Assembly (NCBI RefSeq): GCF_004005475.1
Contig: NZ_RZTZ01000002.1
Coordinates: forward strand, 434,001-498,000
Source of the DNA: Niallia taxi
GTDB taxonomy: Bacteria > Bacillota > Bacilli > Bacillales > Cytobacillaceae
Length of the DNA stretch: 64,000 bases
Reading direction: 5' to 3'
Each line of letters begins with the position of its first letter. The stretch's first letter is position 1. Positions 19,566 through 29,152 of the stretch are shown here, one piece after another. Both the position numbers and the translations under genes were made by a program. The notes under the pieces were generated by a model that was not told where the DNA came from, did no database searches, and worked only from the letters and a program-made list of their open reading frames with translations.

Positions 19566-20936
19566 CTAATTTCCAAAGTCATAGCCTTTCATATTAGCAA
19601 TAATCTTTGAAATATCTGTATTATCAATGACTCCATGGAACCTTTCTGCACCTTTTCCAAAAGCAAATAAAGCAATCATATTACCTGTATGACCTCCCGT
19701 TGTTCTGCTAAACTGCTGTGTAGTGCCATCAAGTATGCCAGCATGATAATGGCTGGCAATGATTCTTCCTATTTCTCTGCCGACCTTTTGCTCCGGATAA
19801 ATACTTCCATCCTGCTTTTTTATTCTTTCCTTAAATTGGGCCAGCTCTTCGTTTGTTAGCTTGATATTTGCGTATTTTTGAAACAGCTCCATAATACTTT
19901 CTGTTGTATAATCTTTTGTATTTGCAGCCCTCGTTAATTTTTGTGCCATTAATTCTGGTGTTATTTGAATGTTTTTTAATGCCTTTATGTCCATCGGCTC
20001 CGTTACTGAAATCCCCATTGTTTCATGATCTGCTACAACAATCACTAAAGTGTCCTTCCGTTTTTGCGCCCATTCCACACAGTATTTGACAGCTTCATCA
20101 AATTCAATTGTTTCTTTCCATATGCTCGGAATATCAGTTGAGTGGGCTGCGTGATCAATTCTTGCCCCTTCTATAACTGCAAAGAATCCATTATTACCTT
20201 TTGCAAGTGTATCGATCGTTTTTCCAGCCATTTCTGTCAATGTTGGCTCCGTGCTTTTTAGCTCCTTTCGATCTTGTTTAAAGGAAAGGTGCTTGCTCGC
20301 GAAAAGGCCTAGTATTTTGTCACCATTTGATGAGGCAAGCTCGTTGTCTGATGTGACAAACGTATATCCGCGATTTTTGTATTCTTCTATTAACTCCCTG
20401 TTTTTCCCGAAGTACATCGCTCCGCCGCCCATTATGACGTCAACATTGTTTTTTAATTGCTGTCTCGCAATTTCCTCCTGATCTGCCCATCTATCCTTAA
20501 CGCTTGCTGTAAAGCTTGCTGGAGTGGCATCTGTCACACTATTAGTCGAAACAATTGCCGTCTTGTTTCCATTAGCCTTAAATACATCAAGGATACTTGG
20601 AGAGTCCTTGCCATCCTTTGTCATGCCAATCATGCCATTGTTTGTTTTTTTACCAATAGCGATGGCAGTTCCTCCTGCTGCAGAATCCGTCACATTATTA
20701 TTTGCAGAGTACGTTTTGACAAGGGCGGTGTAGGGCAGTGTCTGCAAAAATAACCTGCCTTCTTTTCCATGCTCAAATAGACTCGCAATTTCCATTTGGC
20801 CAAGACCCATTCCGTCTCCAATCAGAAGAATGACATTTTTCGGTCCGTTTGCTGCTTTAGCAGCATAAGGCAAGCCTCCAAAAGCCATACAAATAGCGAG
20901 AAGCAGACAGATAGAGCGAACTAATTTTGTTTTCAT
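19566..20936 (-). CDS. Secreted alkaline phosphatase
   Basis: A 456-residue secreted alkaline phosphatase of the PhoA/PhoB type. It has a signal peptide (basic MKTKLVRS, hydrophobic core, AKAA cleavage region). The catalytic Ser85 lies in NVTDSAAGGTA, the metal Asp41 in IGDGMGLGQ, and further ligands in ARIDHAAHS, VVADHETMG and the C-terminal GGHTGN. AAAGGAG nine bases before ATG 20936 sets the start; 68 open codons upstream are not used. It hydrolyses phosphate esters outside the cell. It lies divergently from spoIIIAA and may be phosphate- or sporulation-controlled; I see no certain Pho box. Confidence 0.93.
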   Translation of the reverse strand: MKTKLVRSICLLLAICMAFGGLPYAAKAANGPKNVILLIGDGMGLGQMEIASLFEHGKEGRLFLQTLPYTALVKTYSANNNVTDSAAGGTAIAIGKKTNNGMIGMTKDGKDSPSILDVFKANGNKTAIVSTNSVTDATPASFTASVKDRWADQEEIARQQLKNNVDVIMGGGAMYFGKNRELIEEYKNRGYTFVTSDNELASSNGDKILGLFASKHLSFKQDRKELKSTEPTLTEMAGKTIDTLAKGNNGFFAVIEGARIDHAAHSTDIPSIWKETIEFDEAVKYCVEWAQKRKDTLVIVVADHETMGISVTEPMDIKALKNIQITPELMAQKLTRAANTKDYTTESIMELFQKYANIKLTNEELAQFKERIKKQDGSIYPEQKVGREIGRIIASHYHAGILDGTTQQFSRTTGGHTGNMIALFAFGKGAERFHGVIDNTDISKIIANMKGYDFGN

Positions 20937-21037
20937 TCTAAAAGACTCCTTTTTAAGTAAATGTTTCTTATAGCTTTTGGAATCTGCCAGCTTTTTAGTC
21001 GTATTTATAAAACTCCTTAAGAACGAGAACAGGCAGT

Positions 21038-21064
21038 CATAATATTGTTCTTCGTGCATACATT
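21038..21064 (+). promoter_or_regulatory. Putative sigma-E promoter of the spoIIIA operon
   Basis: TCATAAT upstream and a perfect CATACATT -10, followed about 70 bases later by spoIIIAA. The -10 matches the mother-cell sigma-E consensus; the 12-base spacer is a little short. In B. subtilis the operon is sigma-E dependent. Confidence 0.5.
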
Positions 21065-21132
21065 TTAATAAGTCGCATTGTAAGCCAGTGAATTTTGTTA
21101 GTTGGACAACCTTAAAAAAGGAGAAAAGCGCT

Positions 21133-22056
21133 GTGAACACATTCTATTCATTTTTGCCCAAAAAAATAGCTGATCAACTACTCACACTCTCTCCTGTTGA
21201 AAGAGAGCGAATAGAAGAAATCAGAATCCGTATTGGGAGGCCATTGGAAATATCTCTTCATGACGGTGTTCGATTTATCGATATGGAAATGACGAAGGAG
21301 GATGCCGTTCAGTTTCTTAATAAACTCAGTCATTACTCTGTTTATACAATGGATGAAGAGCTGAAGAGGGGCTATATCACCGTCGAAGGCGGCCACCGCG
21401 TTGGTCTTGCAGGTAAAGTTATCTTAGAGGAAAGTTCAGTCAAGGCGATTAGGGATATTGCTTCCTTTAATGTGCGAATAGCAAAGGAGAAAATTGGCTC
21501 TGCAGAACCATTCGCTCCGTTTCTCTATAACGGGGCAAAATGGCTGCATACGATGATTATTGGGCCGCCGCAAACAGGAAAAACAACGATATTACGAGAT
21601 TTAGCGAGAATTGCTTCATCAGGAAATGCAAAGCACAAAATCCCAGCCCTTAAGGTCGGTATTGTCGACGAAAGGTCTGAAATAGCAGGCTGCTTGGATG
21701 GCATTCCTCAAATGACATTTGGAACACGGGTAGATGTTCTTGATTCCTGTCCAAAGGCAGAAGGAATGATGATGATGATCCGTTCTATGAGTCCCAATGT
21801 CCTTGTTGTCGATGAGGTTGGCCGCAAGGAGGATGGAGAGGCGATATTAGAAGCTGTAAATGCAGGTATTCAGCTGATTATGACTACACATGGCACTTCC
21901 TTTGAGGAAATTAAAAACAGACCAACACTTAAACCGATTATGGAATCGGGAATCTTTGAAAGATATGTAGAGCTGAATAGGGCAAATGGTCCTGGGACTG
22001 TTAGTGCTATTAGAAATGGTCATGGACAGATTTTAAGGGAAATGAAGGTGATGTAA
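21133..22056 (+). CDS. spoIIIAA: SpoIIIAA, ATPase of the spoIIIA channel
   Basis: A 307-residue secretion-type AAA ATPase that powers the SpoIIIA-SpoIIQ channel between mother cell and forespore. Walker A is GPPQTGKTT, and a Walker B-like NVLVVDEVGRKED follows. AAAGGAG lies before GTG 21133, giving the family N-terminus MNTFYSFLPKKIADQLL. First gene of the eight-gene operon; spoIIIAB begins immediately at its stop. Confidence 0.95.
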   Translation: MNTFYSFLPKKIADQLLTLSPVERERIEEIRIRIGRPLEISLHDGVRFIDMEMTKEDAVQFLNKLSHYSVYTMDEELKRGYITVEGGHRVGLAGKVILEESSVKAIRDIASFNVRIAKEKIGSAEPFAPFLYNGAKWLHTMIIGPPQTGKTTILRDLARIASSGNAKHKIPALKVGIVDERSEIAGCLDGIPQMTFGTRVDVLDSCPKAEGMMMMIRSMSPNVLVVDEVGRKEDGEAILEAVNAGIQLIMTTHGTSFEEIKNRPTLKPIMESGIFERYVELNRANGPGTVSAIRNGHGQILREMKVM

Positions 22057-22572
22057 ATGATGAAGATAATTGGTGCAATCATCATTTTAGCCACCACAAG
22101 CCTTGGCGGAATAGAAATAGCAAAATCATTTAGTGAAAGACCGAAGCAGCTTAGGCAATTGAAATCGGCTCTGCAGTCTTTAGAAGCAGAAATTATGTAC
22201 GGTCATACACCACTGCATGAAGCGGCCAGACGTTTATCGGAGCAGCTCCATCAGCCCTTAAGCACTTTTTTTGAAAATTTTTCGCAAAAGCTTATGACAG
22301 AAGAAACAACGGTAAGGGATGCTTGGACAACCTGTCTTGATGACATTTGGAAAAGGACGGCAATGAAAAAGCCTGAATTGGAAATTATGAAGCAGTTCGG
22401 TGAAACACTCGGCAGACATGACAGGGCTTCCCAGCAAAAACAGATTATGCTGACATTAACGCATATTGAAAGAGAAGAGCAAGAGGCAAGAGACCATCAA
22501 TTGAGATATGAAAAAATGTTTAAAAGCTTAGGCGTGCTTTCAGGGCTATTGATTGTCATTTTATTGATGTAG
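22057..22572 (+). CDS. spoIIIAB: SpoIIIAB, stage III sporulation protein
   Basis: A 171-residue GspF-like component of the SpoIIIA channel. It has an N-terminal hydrophobic segment, a helical cytoplasmic body (the QSLEAEIMYGHTPLHEA region) and a C-terminal hydrophobic helix (SLGVLSGLLIVILLM). It starts directly after the spoIIIAA stop. Confidence 0.93.
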   Translation: MMKIIGAIIILATTSLGGIEIAKSFSERPKQLRQLKSALQSLEAEIMYGHTPLHEAARRLSEQLHQPLSTFFENFSQKLMTEETTVRDAWTTCLDDIWKRTAMKKPELEIMKQFGETLGRHDRASQQKQIMLTLTHIEREEQEARDHQLRYEKMFKSLGVLSGLLIVILLM

Positions 22573-22589
22573 GTTTAGGAGGAGACATA

Positions 22590-22796
22590 ATGGGTTTAGA
22601 GGTGGATATTATCTTCAAGATAGCTGGTGTCGGCATTGTTGTAGCATTTTTGCACACGATACTAGACCAGGTTGGAAAAAAAGAGTATGCACAGTGGGTA
22701 ACATTATTTGGCTTTATCTATATTTTATTTATGGTCGCCAACATCGTAGATGACTTATTCCAAAAAATCAAGTCGGTTTTCTTATTTCAGGGATAA
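22590..22796 (+). CDS. spoIIIAC: SpoIIIAC, stage III sporulation protein
   Basis: A 68-residue membrane protein with two predicted helices, the standard SpoIIIAC length. GGAGG precedes ATG 22590. It is related to the following SpoIIIAD and belongs to the mother-cell membrane platform of the channel. Confidence 0.93.
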   Translation: MGLEVDIIFKIAGVGIVVAFLHTILDQVGKKEYAQWVTLFGFIYILFMVANIVDDLFQKIKSVFLFQG

Positions 22797-22810
22797 AGGG
22801 GGATACGATC

Positions 22811-23200
22811 ATTGAGATTCTTCAAATAGTCGGAATTGCCCTTATTTCGACCTTTTTAGCCTTAATCATAAAAGAGCAAAAACCCAATATCGCCTTTTTG
22901 CTTGTTGTTTTTGTCGGGTGTGTCATTTTTCTTTTTCTCGTTGATCAAATTGCTTCCATCATTGAAATGGTGGAAAGAATCGCTCTTAATGCGAAAGTGA
23001 ATACCGTTTATGTAGAAACAATCTTAAAGATTATCGGAATTGCTTATATTGCTGAATTTGCTGTTCAAATAACAAAGGATGCTGGACAAGGTGCAATAGC
23101 ATCCAAAATTGAATTGGCAGGGAAAATTTTAATCCTGGCAATGGCTGTGCCAATCCTAACAGTCCTTGTAGAAACAATCATTAATATGATTCCGAATTAA
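22811..23200 (+). CDS. spoIIIAD: SpoIIIAD, stage III sporulation protein (apparent ATT start)
   Basis: A 129-residue membrane protein matching SpoIIIAD through IEILQIVGIALISTFLALI, KEQKPNIAFLLVVF, NTVYVETILKIIGIAYIAEF and TKDAGQGAIASKIELAGKIL. The family N-terminus needs the codons from about 22811, but no ATG, GTG or TTG exists in frame there. The first canonical codon is TTG 22898, which would remove the first membrane helix. AAAGGGGGA lies seven bases before ATT 22811, so ATT is the best start. Confidence 0.88.
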   Translation: MEILQIVGIALISTFLALIIKEQKPNIAFLLVVFVGCVIFLFLVDQIASIIEMVERIALNAKVNTVYVETILKIIGIAYIAEFAVQITKDAGQGAIASKIELAGKILILAMAVPILTVLVETIINMIPN

Positions 23201-23229
23201 TGTAAGATGTTTAATCTTGAGGTGAACTA

Positions 23230-24444
23230 ATGAAAACGAAACTAAAAATTGTACTATTATTCCTATTCACATTCTTTTTATTCATTAATCCAGTTGTACA
23301 AGCAGAATCTCCTCAAGAAGATACAGAAGAAGCAGCAACTAGTCAGGCATTTAGCCCGGAAGAGGTCGTTCAATCCCAAATAGACAGTCTTGATTTAACA
23401 GAGCTGAAAGGCTTTTGGGAAAGCATTACGAGTGAGTATGGAGGCTATCTGCCAGAGATTCAGAAGGGAAGTCTCTATGACTTTATCAAAGGTGAGAAGG
23501 ATTTTGACTTCAGTATGTTTTTTTCTGGCTTAACGAAGTTTATCTTTCATGAAATTGTCGTGAATGGCAAGCTGCTCGGATCGCTCATTCTCTTGACTGT
23601 TTTCAGCATGCTGCTACAGATGCTGCAAAACTCCTTTGAAAACAGCTCCATTAGTAAGGTAGCCTATTCCATTGTGTTTATGGTTTTGATTATTTTAGCA
23701 CTGAACAGCTTTCACGTCGCGATTACCTATGCCAATGAGGCGATCACCACCATGACAAGCTTCATTTTGGCGCTTGTGCCGCTGCTCCTTGCATTGATGG
23801 CAGCATCAGGAGGTGCGATATCGGCAGCGTTTTTCCATCCCGTTATTCTGTTCCTAATGAATACAAGCGGGATGCTGATTTCCTACGTCGTATTACCATT
23901 ATTGTTTTTGTCCACATTGCTGCATATTGTCAGCAGTTTATCAAGTCAGTATAAGGTGACACAGCTAGGTAATTTGCTTCGCAATATCAGCATTGGCATC
24001 CTTGGCATTTTTTTGACAATTTTCTTAGGTGTCTTATCTGTCCAAGGTATATCGACTGCTGTTACAGATGGAATTACATTGCGTACAGCTAAATTCGTAG
24101 CAGGAAATTTTATCCCAGTAATAGGCAGGATGTTCACAGATACAGCTGATACCGTTATTAGTGCCTCACTTTTGCTGAAAAACACGGTCGGGATTGCCGG
24201 TGTTGCCATTCTTTTAATAATTGTTGCTTTTCCGGCATTAAAAATTTTAGTAATCTCGATTATTTATAAATTTGCGGCAGCTTTGCTTCAGCCGCTTGGA
24301 GGCGGCCCTGTCATCAACTGTTTAGACATTATCAGCAAAAGCGTCCTATATGTTTTTGCAGCCTTGGCTATCGTTTCCCTCATGTTCTTTTTAAGTCTTA
24401 CCGTTATCATCGCCGCAAGCAATGTGACGATGATGATGAAATAA
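23230..24444 (+). CDS. spoIIIAE: SpoIIIAE, stage III sporulation membrane protein
   Basis: A 404-residue polytopic membrane protein of the feeding-tube channel. It has a signal peptide (MKTKLKIVLLFLFTFFLF...VQA), an extracytoplasmic acidic segment (residues 25-105), then about seven membrane helices with the conserved AASGGAISAAFFHP and LQPLGGGPV motifs. Family length is normal. RBS GAGGTGA lies before ATG. Confidence 0.95.
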   Translation: MKTKLKIVLLFLFTFFLFINPVVQAESPQEDTEEAATSQAFSPEEVVQSQIDSLDLTELKGFWESITSEYGGYLPEIQKGSLYDFIKGEKDFDFSMFFSGLTKFIFHEIVVNGKLLGSLILLTVFSMLLQMLQNSFENSSISKVAYSIVFMVLIILALNSFHVAITYANEAITTMTSFILALVPLLLALMAASGGAISAAFFHPVILFLMNTSGMLISYVVLPLLFLSTLLHIVSSLSSQYKVTQLGNLLRNISIGILGIFLTIFLGVLSVQGISTAVTDGITLRTAKFVAGNFIPVIGRMFTDTADTVISASLLLKNTVGIAGVAILLIIVAFPALKILVISIIYKFAAALLQPLGGGPVINCLDIISKSVLYVFAALAIVSLMFFLSLTVIIAASNVTMMMK

Positions 24445-24458
24445 GGTAGGTGATTAAT

Positions 24459-25079
24459 ATGAGCTATATAACAGAATGGGTTACTAATATCATTCTATTT
24501 GTTTTGCTGGCTACAGTAATTGATATGCTGCTGCCGAATTCTACGTTTCAAAAATACGCAAAGCTCGTTTGTGGTCTTTTGCTGATCACCGTTATCCTGA
24601 CACCAGTGTTTAAGCTTGTTTCAGGTGATTTTGAAAAAGTGCTTGAGGCGGCTACTACCAATCTTCCAGAAGAAAAAAATATAGAAAATTCGATAGAATC
24701 GCAAAAAAAAGAAATACAAGCATCACTTGATGAATATACATTAGAAAAAATGGCTGTCCAACTGAAGGAGGATGCCAACAAGGAGTTGATAGCAGATTAC
24801 GGTGTCGAAATAGATTCCATTAAACTATCGTTAAATGATCAATCAAAAGAAAGCTTTCCAGACAATTTAGACAGACTTGTCCTAGTCCTGAAGGAGGCGG
24901 ATGAGGAGTCACAAGGGGCAGTGGAAGCAGTCAGTCCTGTATCCATTGATACACAGCAACCCCTTCCAGAAAGCAGTGACAAAGAACAAGTGGATACAGC
25001 TAATATTGTTTCATTTCTATCAGGTAAATGGGATGTGCCAGAAGGTGACATCGCCATACTAGCTAAAGGAGGGGAGTAG
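24459..25079 (+). CDS. spoIIIAF: SpoIIIAF, stage III sporulation protein
   Basis: A 206-residue protein with two N-terminal membrane helices (WVTNIILFVLLATVIDML and LVCGLLLITVILTPVF) and a C-terminal ring-building-motif-like domain facing the intermembrane space. ATG 24459 is chosen because AGGTAGGTGAT precedes it. The acidic 150-190 segment is longer than I expect for the family. Confidence 0.9.
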   Translation: MSYITEWVTNIILFVLLATVIDMLLPNSTFQKYAKLVCGLLLITVILTPVFKLVSGDFEKVLEAATTNLPEEKNIENSIESQKKEIQASLDEYTLEKMAVQLKEDANKELIADYGVEIDSIKLSLNDQSKESFPDNLDRLVLVLKEADEESQGAVEAVSPVSIDTQQPLPESSDKEQVDTANIVSFLSGKWDVPEGDIAILAKGGE

Positions 25080-25086
25080 TGCAGAC

Positions 25087-25773
25087 ATGGAAAAAGACAA
25101 TGACAAGGATAAGGATAAGACCAAGGACAAGGACAATTCACAGGGGCCGATCACTTTTCTGAAAAAAATGCTGTCTGGCAACAACAACAAAAAGCAGGGG
25201 AAGGCCCAGTATTTAATTATTGTTGTATTGTTCGGGGCTGCCATAATGCTTTTAAGCAATATGTTCTTTAAAGATGGTAACGCAGATGTCTCGGCATTCA
25301 GTCAAAACGAGACAGCAAGCACAGACCAGGCAGAAGAGGTATTTGGTCAAAAATCCGGAAAGTCAACAGACATTACTGATTACGAAAAACTCTACACAGA
25401 ACAGATAAAAGAGGCGATCAACGCAATGGCTGGCGTGAAGGACGCAGTTGTTTATGTCAATATTGATGGCTCTGAGACGAAGGTGTATGAGAAGAATAAG
25501 ACCAATTCAAGCCAGACAACACAAGAAGAGGATCCTCAGGGTGGAAAACGAACTGTTGAAGAGAACTCCTCAGAAGAGAGTTTGGTAACAGTGCCAAATG
25601 GAGATAAGCAAGTTCCGATTGTGGTGGAAACGAAGAAGCCGACAATTAGAGGTGTTCTTGTCATTGCAAAAGGAGCTGAAAATATAAAAGTGAAAAGCAT
25701 GATAGTCGAGGCAGTTACAAGGGCATTAGATGTCCCAAGCCACCGGGTATCTGTTCAAGCAAAACAAAATTAA
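25087..25773 (+). CDS. spoIIIAG: SpoIIIAG, channel ring protein
   Basis: A 228-residue ring-forming protein; in B. subtilis SpoIIIAG assembles a large ring with a wide central pore. The N-terminus is a Lys/Asp repeat (DKDKDKTKDKDN), then a single membrane helix (about residues 40-58), then the ring-building domain with VKDAVVYVNIDG and RGVLVIAKGAEN. An acidic/Gln-rich loop sits between strands, as in the known cage insertion. It starts seven bases after spoIIIAF. Confidence 0.93.
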   Translation: MEKDNDKDKDKTKDKDNSQGPITFLKKMLSGNNNKKQGKAQYLIIVVLFGAAIMLLSNMFFKDGNADVSAFSQNETASTDQAEEVFGQKSGKSTDITDYEKLYTEQIKEAINAMAGVKDAVVYVNIDGSETKVYEKNKTNSSQTTQEEDPQGGKRTVEENSSEESLVTVPNGDKQVPIVVETKKPTIRGVLVIAKGAENIKVKSMIVEAVTRALDVPSHRVSVQAKQN

Positions 25774-25786
25774 GGGGGATTCATAA

Positions 25787-26347
25787 ATGTTATTAAAAAA
25801 GCAAACGGTATGGTTATTGACAATGTTAAGCTTAGTGGTTGTATTGACAGTGTATTACACAACTTCACCAGAACAGACAAATGAATTTGCGGCAACAGAA
25901 GATGCAGCGAAGGAAAATACGGCAAAGGAAAAAGCTACTGAAAATGCTAAAGGAGAGCAAGCGGCAGAAGATGGTAGCTCTGTATCAACAATCGCCTCAG
26001 ATGAAGTATTTGAAGAAATGAGATTACAGTTGGATGAACAGCGCAGTAAGGAAGAAGAGCAGCTGACTGAAACAATGTCAGAAGCAAAGACAGCTGAGGA
26101 AAAAAGCGCGGCTCAAGACAAAATTGAGGAGCTGCAAAAGCTGTCTGATAATGAAAAAATGATGGAAACACTTATTAAAGCGGAAAATTATGATGATGTT
26201 CTTGTCCGTGCTGTTGATGGAAAAGTGAATGTGACTGTAAAAGCTGGTGAGCTATCTGCTGAAGCAGCTAATGATATCGTCCAATTAGTTAGAGAAAACT
26301 TAAATCAGCCAAATGCCTTTGTTGCAGTAAAAATCGATCCAAAATAA
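25787..26347 (+). CDS. spoIIIAH: SpoIIIAH, channel protein that binds SpoIIQ
   Basis: A 186-residue mother-cell membrane protein whose extracellular domain binds forespore SpoIIQ. It has one N-terminal membrane helix (TVWLLTMLSLVVVLTVYY), a low-complexity Ala/Glu/Lys linker, then the YscJ-like ring domain ending NAFVAVKIDPK. Last gene of the operon, followed at once by a strong terminator. Confidence 0.93.
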   Translation: MLLKKQTVWLLTMLSLVVVLTVYYTTSPEQTNEFAATEDAAKENTAKEKATENAKGEQAAEDGSSVSTIASDEVFEEMRLQLDEQRSKEEEQLTETMSEAKTAEEKSAAQDKIEELQKLSDNEKMMETLIKAENYDDVLVRAVDGKVNVTVKAGELSAEAANDIVQLVRENLNQPNAFVAVKIDPK

Positions 26348-26350
26348 GAT

Positions 26351-26392
26351 AAAAGGCAAAAAGGAAAGACAGCTTTCCTTTTTGCCTTTTTT
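26351..26392 (+). terminator. spoIIIA operon terminator
   Basis: An 18-base perfect stem (AAAAGGCAAAAAGGAAAG and complement) with an ACAG loop, then a T run. Confidence 0.9.
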
Positions 26393-26583
26393 TAGATTTG
26401 TCAGAAGAAAAAAGGATGTGAATAGTTATTTTCTGCAGAAAATGGTATGATAATTTAGCAGAAGGAATAAAAATCTGCAAGAAAAATGATACTGAATGAT
26501 AGAAGTGGTTGAACTATTAGAAGGTCTTATCGTATGATATTAGTATCTAGTCATAAAGAATTGTAATGAAGGAGTGCAAAAGC

Positions 26584-27060
26584 ATGTTAAAAATAGAAGA
26601 AATCAAGGATCTGATTAACCTTATCAACGATTCAAACATTAGCGACTTCGTATATGAAAATGAAGGAGCAAAAGTAGAAATCAAAAAAAATCGTCCTGAA
26701 GTTCAAGCAATCGCAGCTGTAAGTGCACCTGCACAGCAAGTTCAAGCAGTTCAGCCGCAAGCAGCACCAGTAGTCCAAGAAGAAGTGGCTCAAGCTCCTG
26801 CGGTAAGCTCAAATGAGAACTTACATAAAGTAACTTCGCCGATGGTAGGAACTTTCTATCAATCTGCAACACCTGATGCACCTGCATATGTGTCTGTTGG
26901 AGATAAAGTGTCAAAAGATACAGTAGTATGTATTGTAGAGGCAATGAAGCTATTCAACGAAATCACTGCAGAGGTTGAAGGGGAGATTGTTGAAATTCTT
27001 GTTAAAGACGGCGAGCTAGTAGAATACGGTGAACCTTTATTTTTAGTGAAGGCTCTGTAA
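26584..27060 (+). CDS. accB: Biotin carboxyl carrier protein of acetyl-CoA carboxylase
   Basis: A 158-residue carrier for the carboxyl group in the first step of fatty-acid synthesis. An N-terminal helical region is followed by a Pro/Ala/Gln/Val-rich linker (residues 40-75) and the C-terminal biotinyl domain; the biotinylated lysine is Lys122 in [16 protein letters not shown] precedes ATG 26584. accC follows 16 bases downstream, the usual two-gene unit. Confidence 0.96.
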   Translation: MLKIEEIKDLINLINDSNISDFVYENEGAKVEIKKNRPEVQAIAAVSAPAQQVQAVQPQAAPVVQEEVAQAPAVSSNENLHKVTSPMVGTFYQSATPDAPAYVSVGDKVSKDTVVCIVEAMKLFNEITAEVEGEIVEILVKDGELVEYGEPLFLVKAL

Positions 27061-27076
27061 AGAGAGGGTTTAACAT

Positions 27077-28435
27077 ATGATTAAGAAGCTATTAATCGCA
27101 AACAGAGGAGAAATAGCGGTACGGATTATCAGAGCGTGCCGTGAAATGAATATTGAAACGGTAGCAGTATTTTCAGAGGCGGACAGAGAAGCCCTTCATG
27201 TTCAGCTCGCAGATGAAGCTATTTGCATCGGGCCGACTTCCTCTAAGGAAAGCTACTTGAACTTTACAAATATTATCAGTGCAGCAATGCTGACTGGCAG
27301 TGATGCAATCCATCCTGGATATGGATTCTTGGCAGAAAATGCCGACTTCGCAGAGCTTTGCCGTGATTGCAACATTACCTTCGTGGGACCAAGTCCAGAA
27401 GCTATTAATAAAATGGGAACAAAAGACGTTGCGAGAGAAACAATGCGCGAAGCTGGTGTTCCGATTGTGCCAGGATCTCAAGGCATCATTAAAGATGTTG
27501 AGGAAGGCATCAGTCTTGCAGAGGAAATTGGCTATCCTGTTATCATTAAAGCAACTGCAGGCGGAGGCGGTAAAGGTATCCGTGTTGCGAGAACAGAAGA
27601 AGAGCTTATCAATGGAATTAATATCACTCAACAGGAAGCTTTAACAGCTTTCGGTAATGCTGGTGTTTATTTAGAGAAGTTCATTGAAGATTTCCGTCAT
27701 GTTGAACTGCAAGTACTTGCAGATAACTACGGCCAAGTAATTCATTTAGGTGAAAGAGACTGTTCTATCCAAAGAAGATTGCAAAAGCTTTTGGAAGAGA
27801 CGCCTTCTCCAGTATTGACAGAGGAAATTCGTGAAAGAATGGGTGCAGCTGCAGTTAAGGCAGCAGAAGCTGTGAAATACAGCGGTGCAGGCACGGTTGA
27901 ATTTATTTACGATTACCAAAATCAACAGTTCTACTTCATGGAAATGAACACGCGTATTCAAGTAGAGCACCCTGTTACAGAAATGGTCACAGGTATTGAT
28001 TTAATAAAAGAGCAAATACTAGTAGCATCTGGAAAACCATTGGCTGTAACACAAAAGGATGTTGAATTTAATGGATGGGCGATTGAATGCCGTATCAATG
28101 CTGAAAATCCTGCGAAGAACTTCATGCCATCAGCTGGAAAAATCAATATGTATCTTCCGCCAGGCGGTTTAGGTGTTCGTGTTGATTCAGCAGCATATCC
28201 AGGCTACACAATCCCGCCATACTATGACAGTATGATCGCGAAGGTGATTACATATGGCGCGACAAGAAATGAAGCAATCGCACGTATGAAGCGCGCACTT
28301 AGTGAATTCGTTATTGAAGGCGTGCATACAACAATTCCGTTTCACTTGAAACTCCTTAATCATGAAAAATTTGTGGAAGGAAACTTCAACACAAAGTTTT
28401 TAGAGATGTATGATTTGATGAAATCTGAAGATTAA
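27077..28435 (+). CDS. accC: Biotin carboxylase subunit of acetyl-CoA carboxylase
   Basis: A 452-residue ATP-grasp enzyme that carboxylates the biotin of AccB. It has the N-terminal [28 protein letters not shown], the ATP lid [12 protein letters not shown], and catalytic [16 protein letters not shown]. Length is normal. GAGAGGG lies before the ATG. Immediately followed by yqhY. Confidence 0.97.
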   Translation: MIKKLLIANRGEIAVRIIRACREMNIETVAVFSEADREALHVQLADEAICIGPTSSKESYLNFTNIISAAMLTGSDAIHPGYGFLAENADFAELCRDCNITFVGPSPEAINKMGTKDVARETMREAGVPIVPGSQGIIKDVEEGISLAEEIGYPVIIKATAGGGGKGIRVARTEEELINGINITQQEALTAFGNAGVYLEKFIEDFRHVELQVLADNYGQVIHLGERDCSIQRRLQKLLEETPSPVLTEEIRERMGAAAVKAAEAVKYSGAGTVEFIYDYQNQQFYFMEMNTRIQVEHPVTEMVTGIDLIKEQILVASGKPLAVTQKDVEFNGWAIECRINAENPAKNFMPSAGKINMYLPPGGLGVRVDSAAYPGYTIPPYYDSMIAKVITYGATRNEAIARMKRALSEFVIEGVHTTIPFHLKLLNHEKFVEGNFNTKFLEMYDLMKSED

Positions 28436-28449
28436 AGGGAGGAACCAAA

Positions 28450-28857
28450 ATGAGCGAATCAACTATTTTAGATATGAACCAGGAATACACTGGCTTGGGG
28501 AAAGTGGAAATTGCTCCTGAAGTCATCGAAGTAATCGCTGGGATTGCAGCATCTGAAGTGGAGGGTGTAGCCCAAATGAGAGGAAACTTTGCTTCTGGAG
28601 TTGTGGAAAAGCTGGGTAAAAAGCTGCACAACAAAGGAGTTAAAGTGGAGCTCGCTGAAGATGGCATAAAGGTGGATGTCTACTGTGTAATGAACTTTGG
28701 CATTTCCATCCCGCAAGTCGCACAGCAAATACAAGATAATATTCGCCAAACACTGCTCAATATGACAGCGTTAGTGGCAGAAGAAATTAATATACATGTG
28801 GTTGGCGTTCAGTTTGAGAATGCTAAACAAGACACAGAAACACAGCAAGAGATGTAA
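28450..28857 (+). CDS. yqhY: YqhY, Asp23/Gls24 family protein
   Basis: A 135-residue Asp23/Gls24 (DUF322) protein in the conserved accB-accC-yqhY position. It has GKVEIAPEVIEVIAGIAASEVEGVA and VDVYCVMNFGISIPQVAQQIQ. In B. subtilis, loss of YqhY leads to suppressors in acc genes, which suggests a role in adjusting acetyl-CoA carboxylase activity. RBS GGGAGG precedes ATG 28450. Confidence 0.93.
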   Translation: MSESTILDMNQEYTGLGKVEIAPEVIEVIAGIAASEVEGVAQMRGNFASGVVEKLGKKLHNKGVKVELAEDGIKVDVYCVMNFGISIPQVAQQIQDNIRQTLLNMTALVAEEINIHVVGVQFENAKQDTETQQEM

Positions 28858-28887
28858 ATAAATAAGCTGCTTTGAGGATATGCTTAA

Positions 28888-28955
28888 CTTTTTCTACATA
28901 TAGCGTTCCAAGCTATGTGTAGAAAAAGCTGCAATGGCTCTTGGCAGCTTTTTTA
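28888..28955 (+). terminator. Double hairpin terminator after yqhY
   Basis: A first stem CTTTTTCTACATA...TGTGTAGAAAAAG is directly followed by AAGCTGC...GGCAGCTT and a T run. The second is the intrinsic terminator; the first may stabilise the message. Confidence 0.75.
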
Positions 28956-29152
28956 GTGCGAAAAGTCTCCAAAAGTGGAAAGGCGAATAGAAGTTTCTGT
29001 CTATATATGCTATTATCTTTTTAGCATGTTAAGATGGTAATATGGAAATGGCCGTATGACATAAGAATAAAGAGTCCAAAACATGGATTCTTGAAAAGAA
29101 TAATGGACAAGCATGTTTTAATCATGCAAGTGTTTAAAGGAGCATAAAGGAA

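Noticed and set aside
25087..25140. Lys/Asp repeat at the start of SpoIIIAG as a frameshift artefact
   Set aside because: The frame is open, has a good ribosome site and leads directly into the membrane helix expected for the family.
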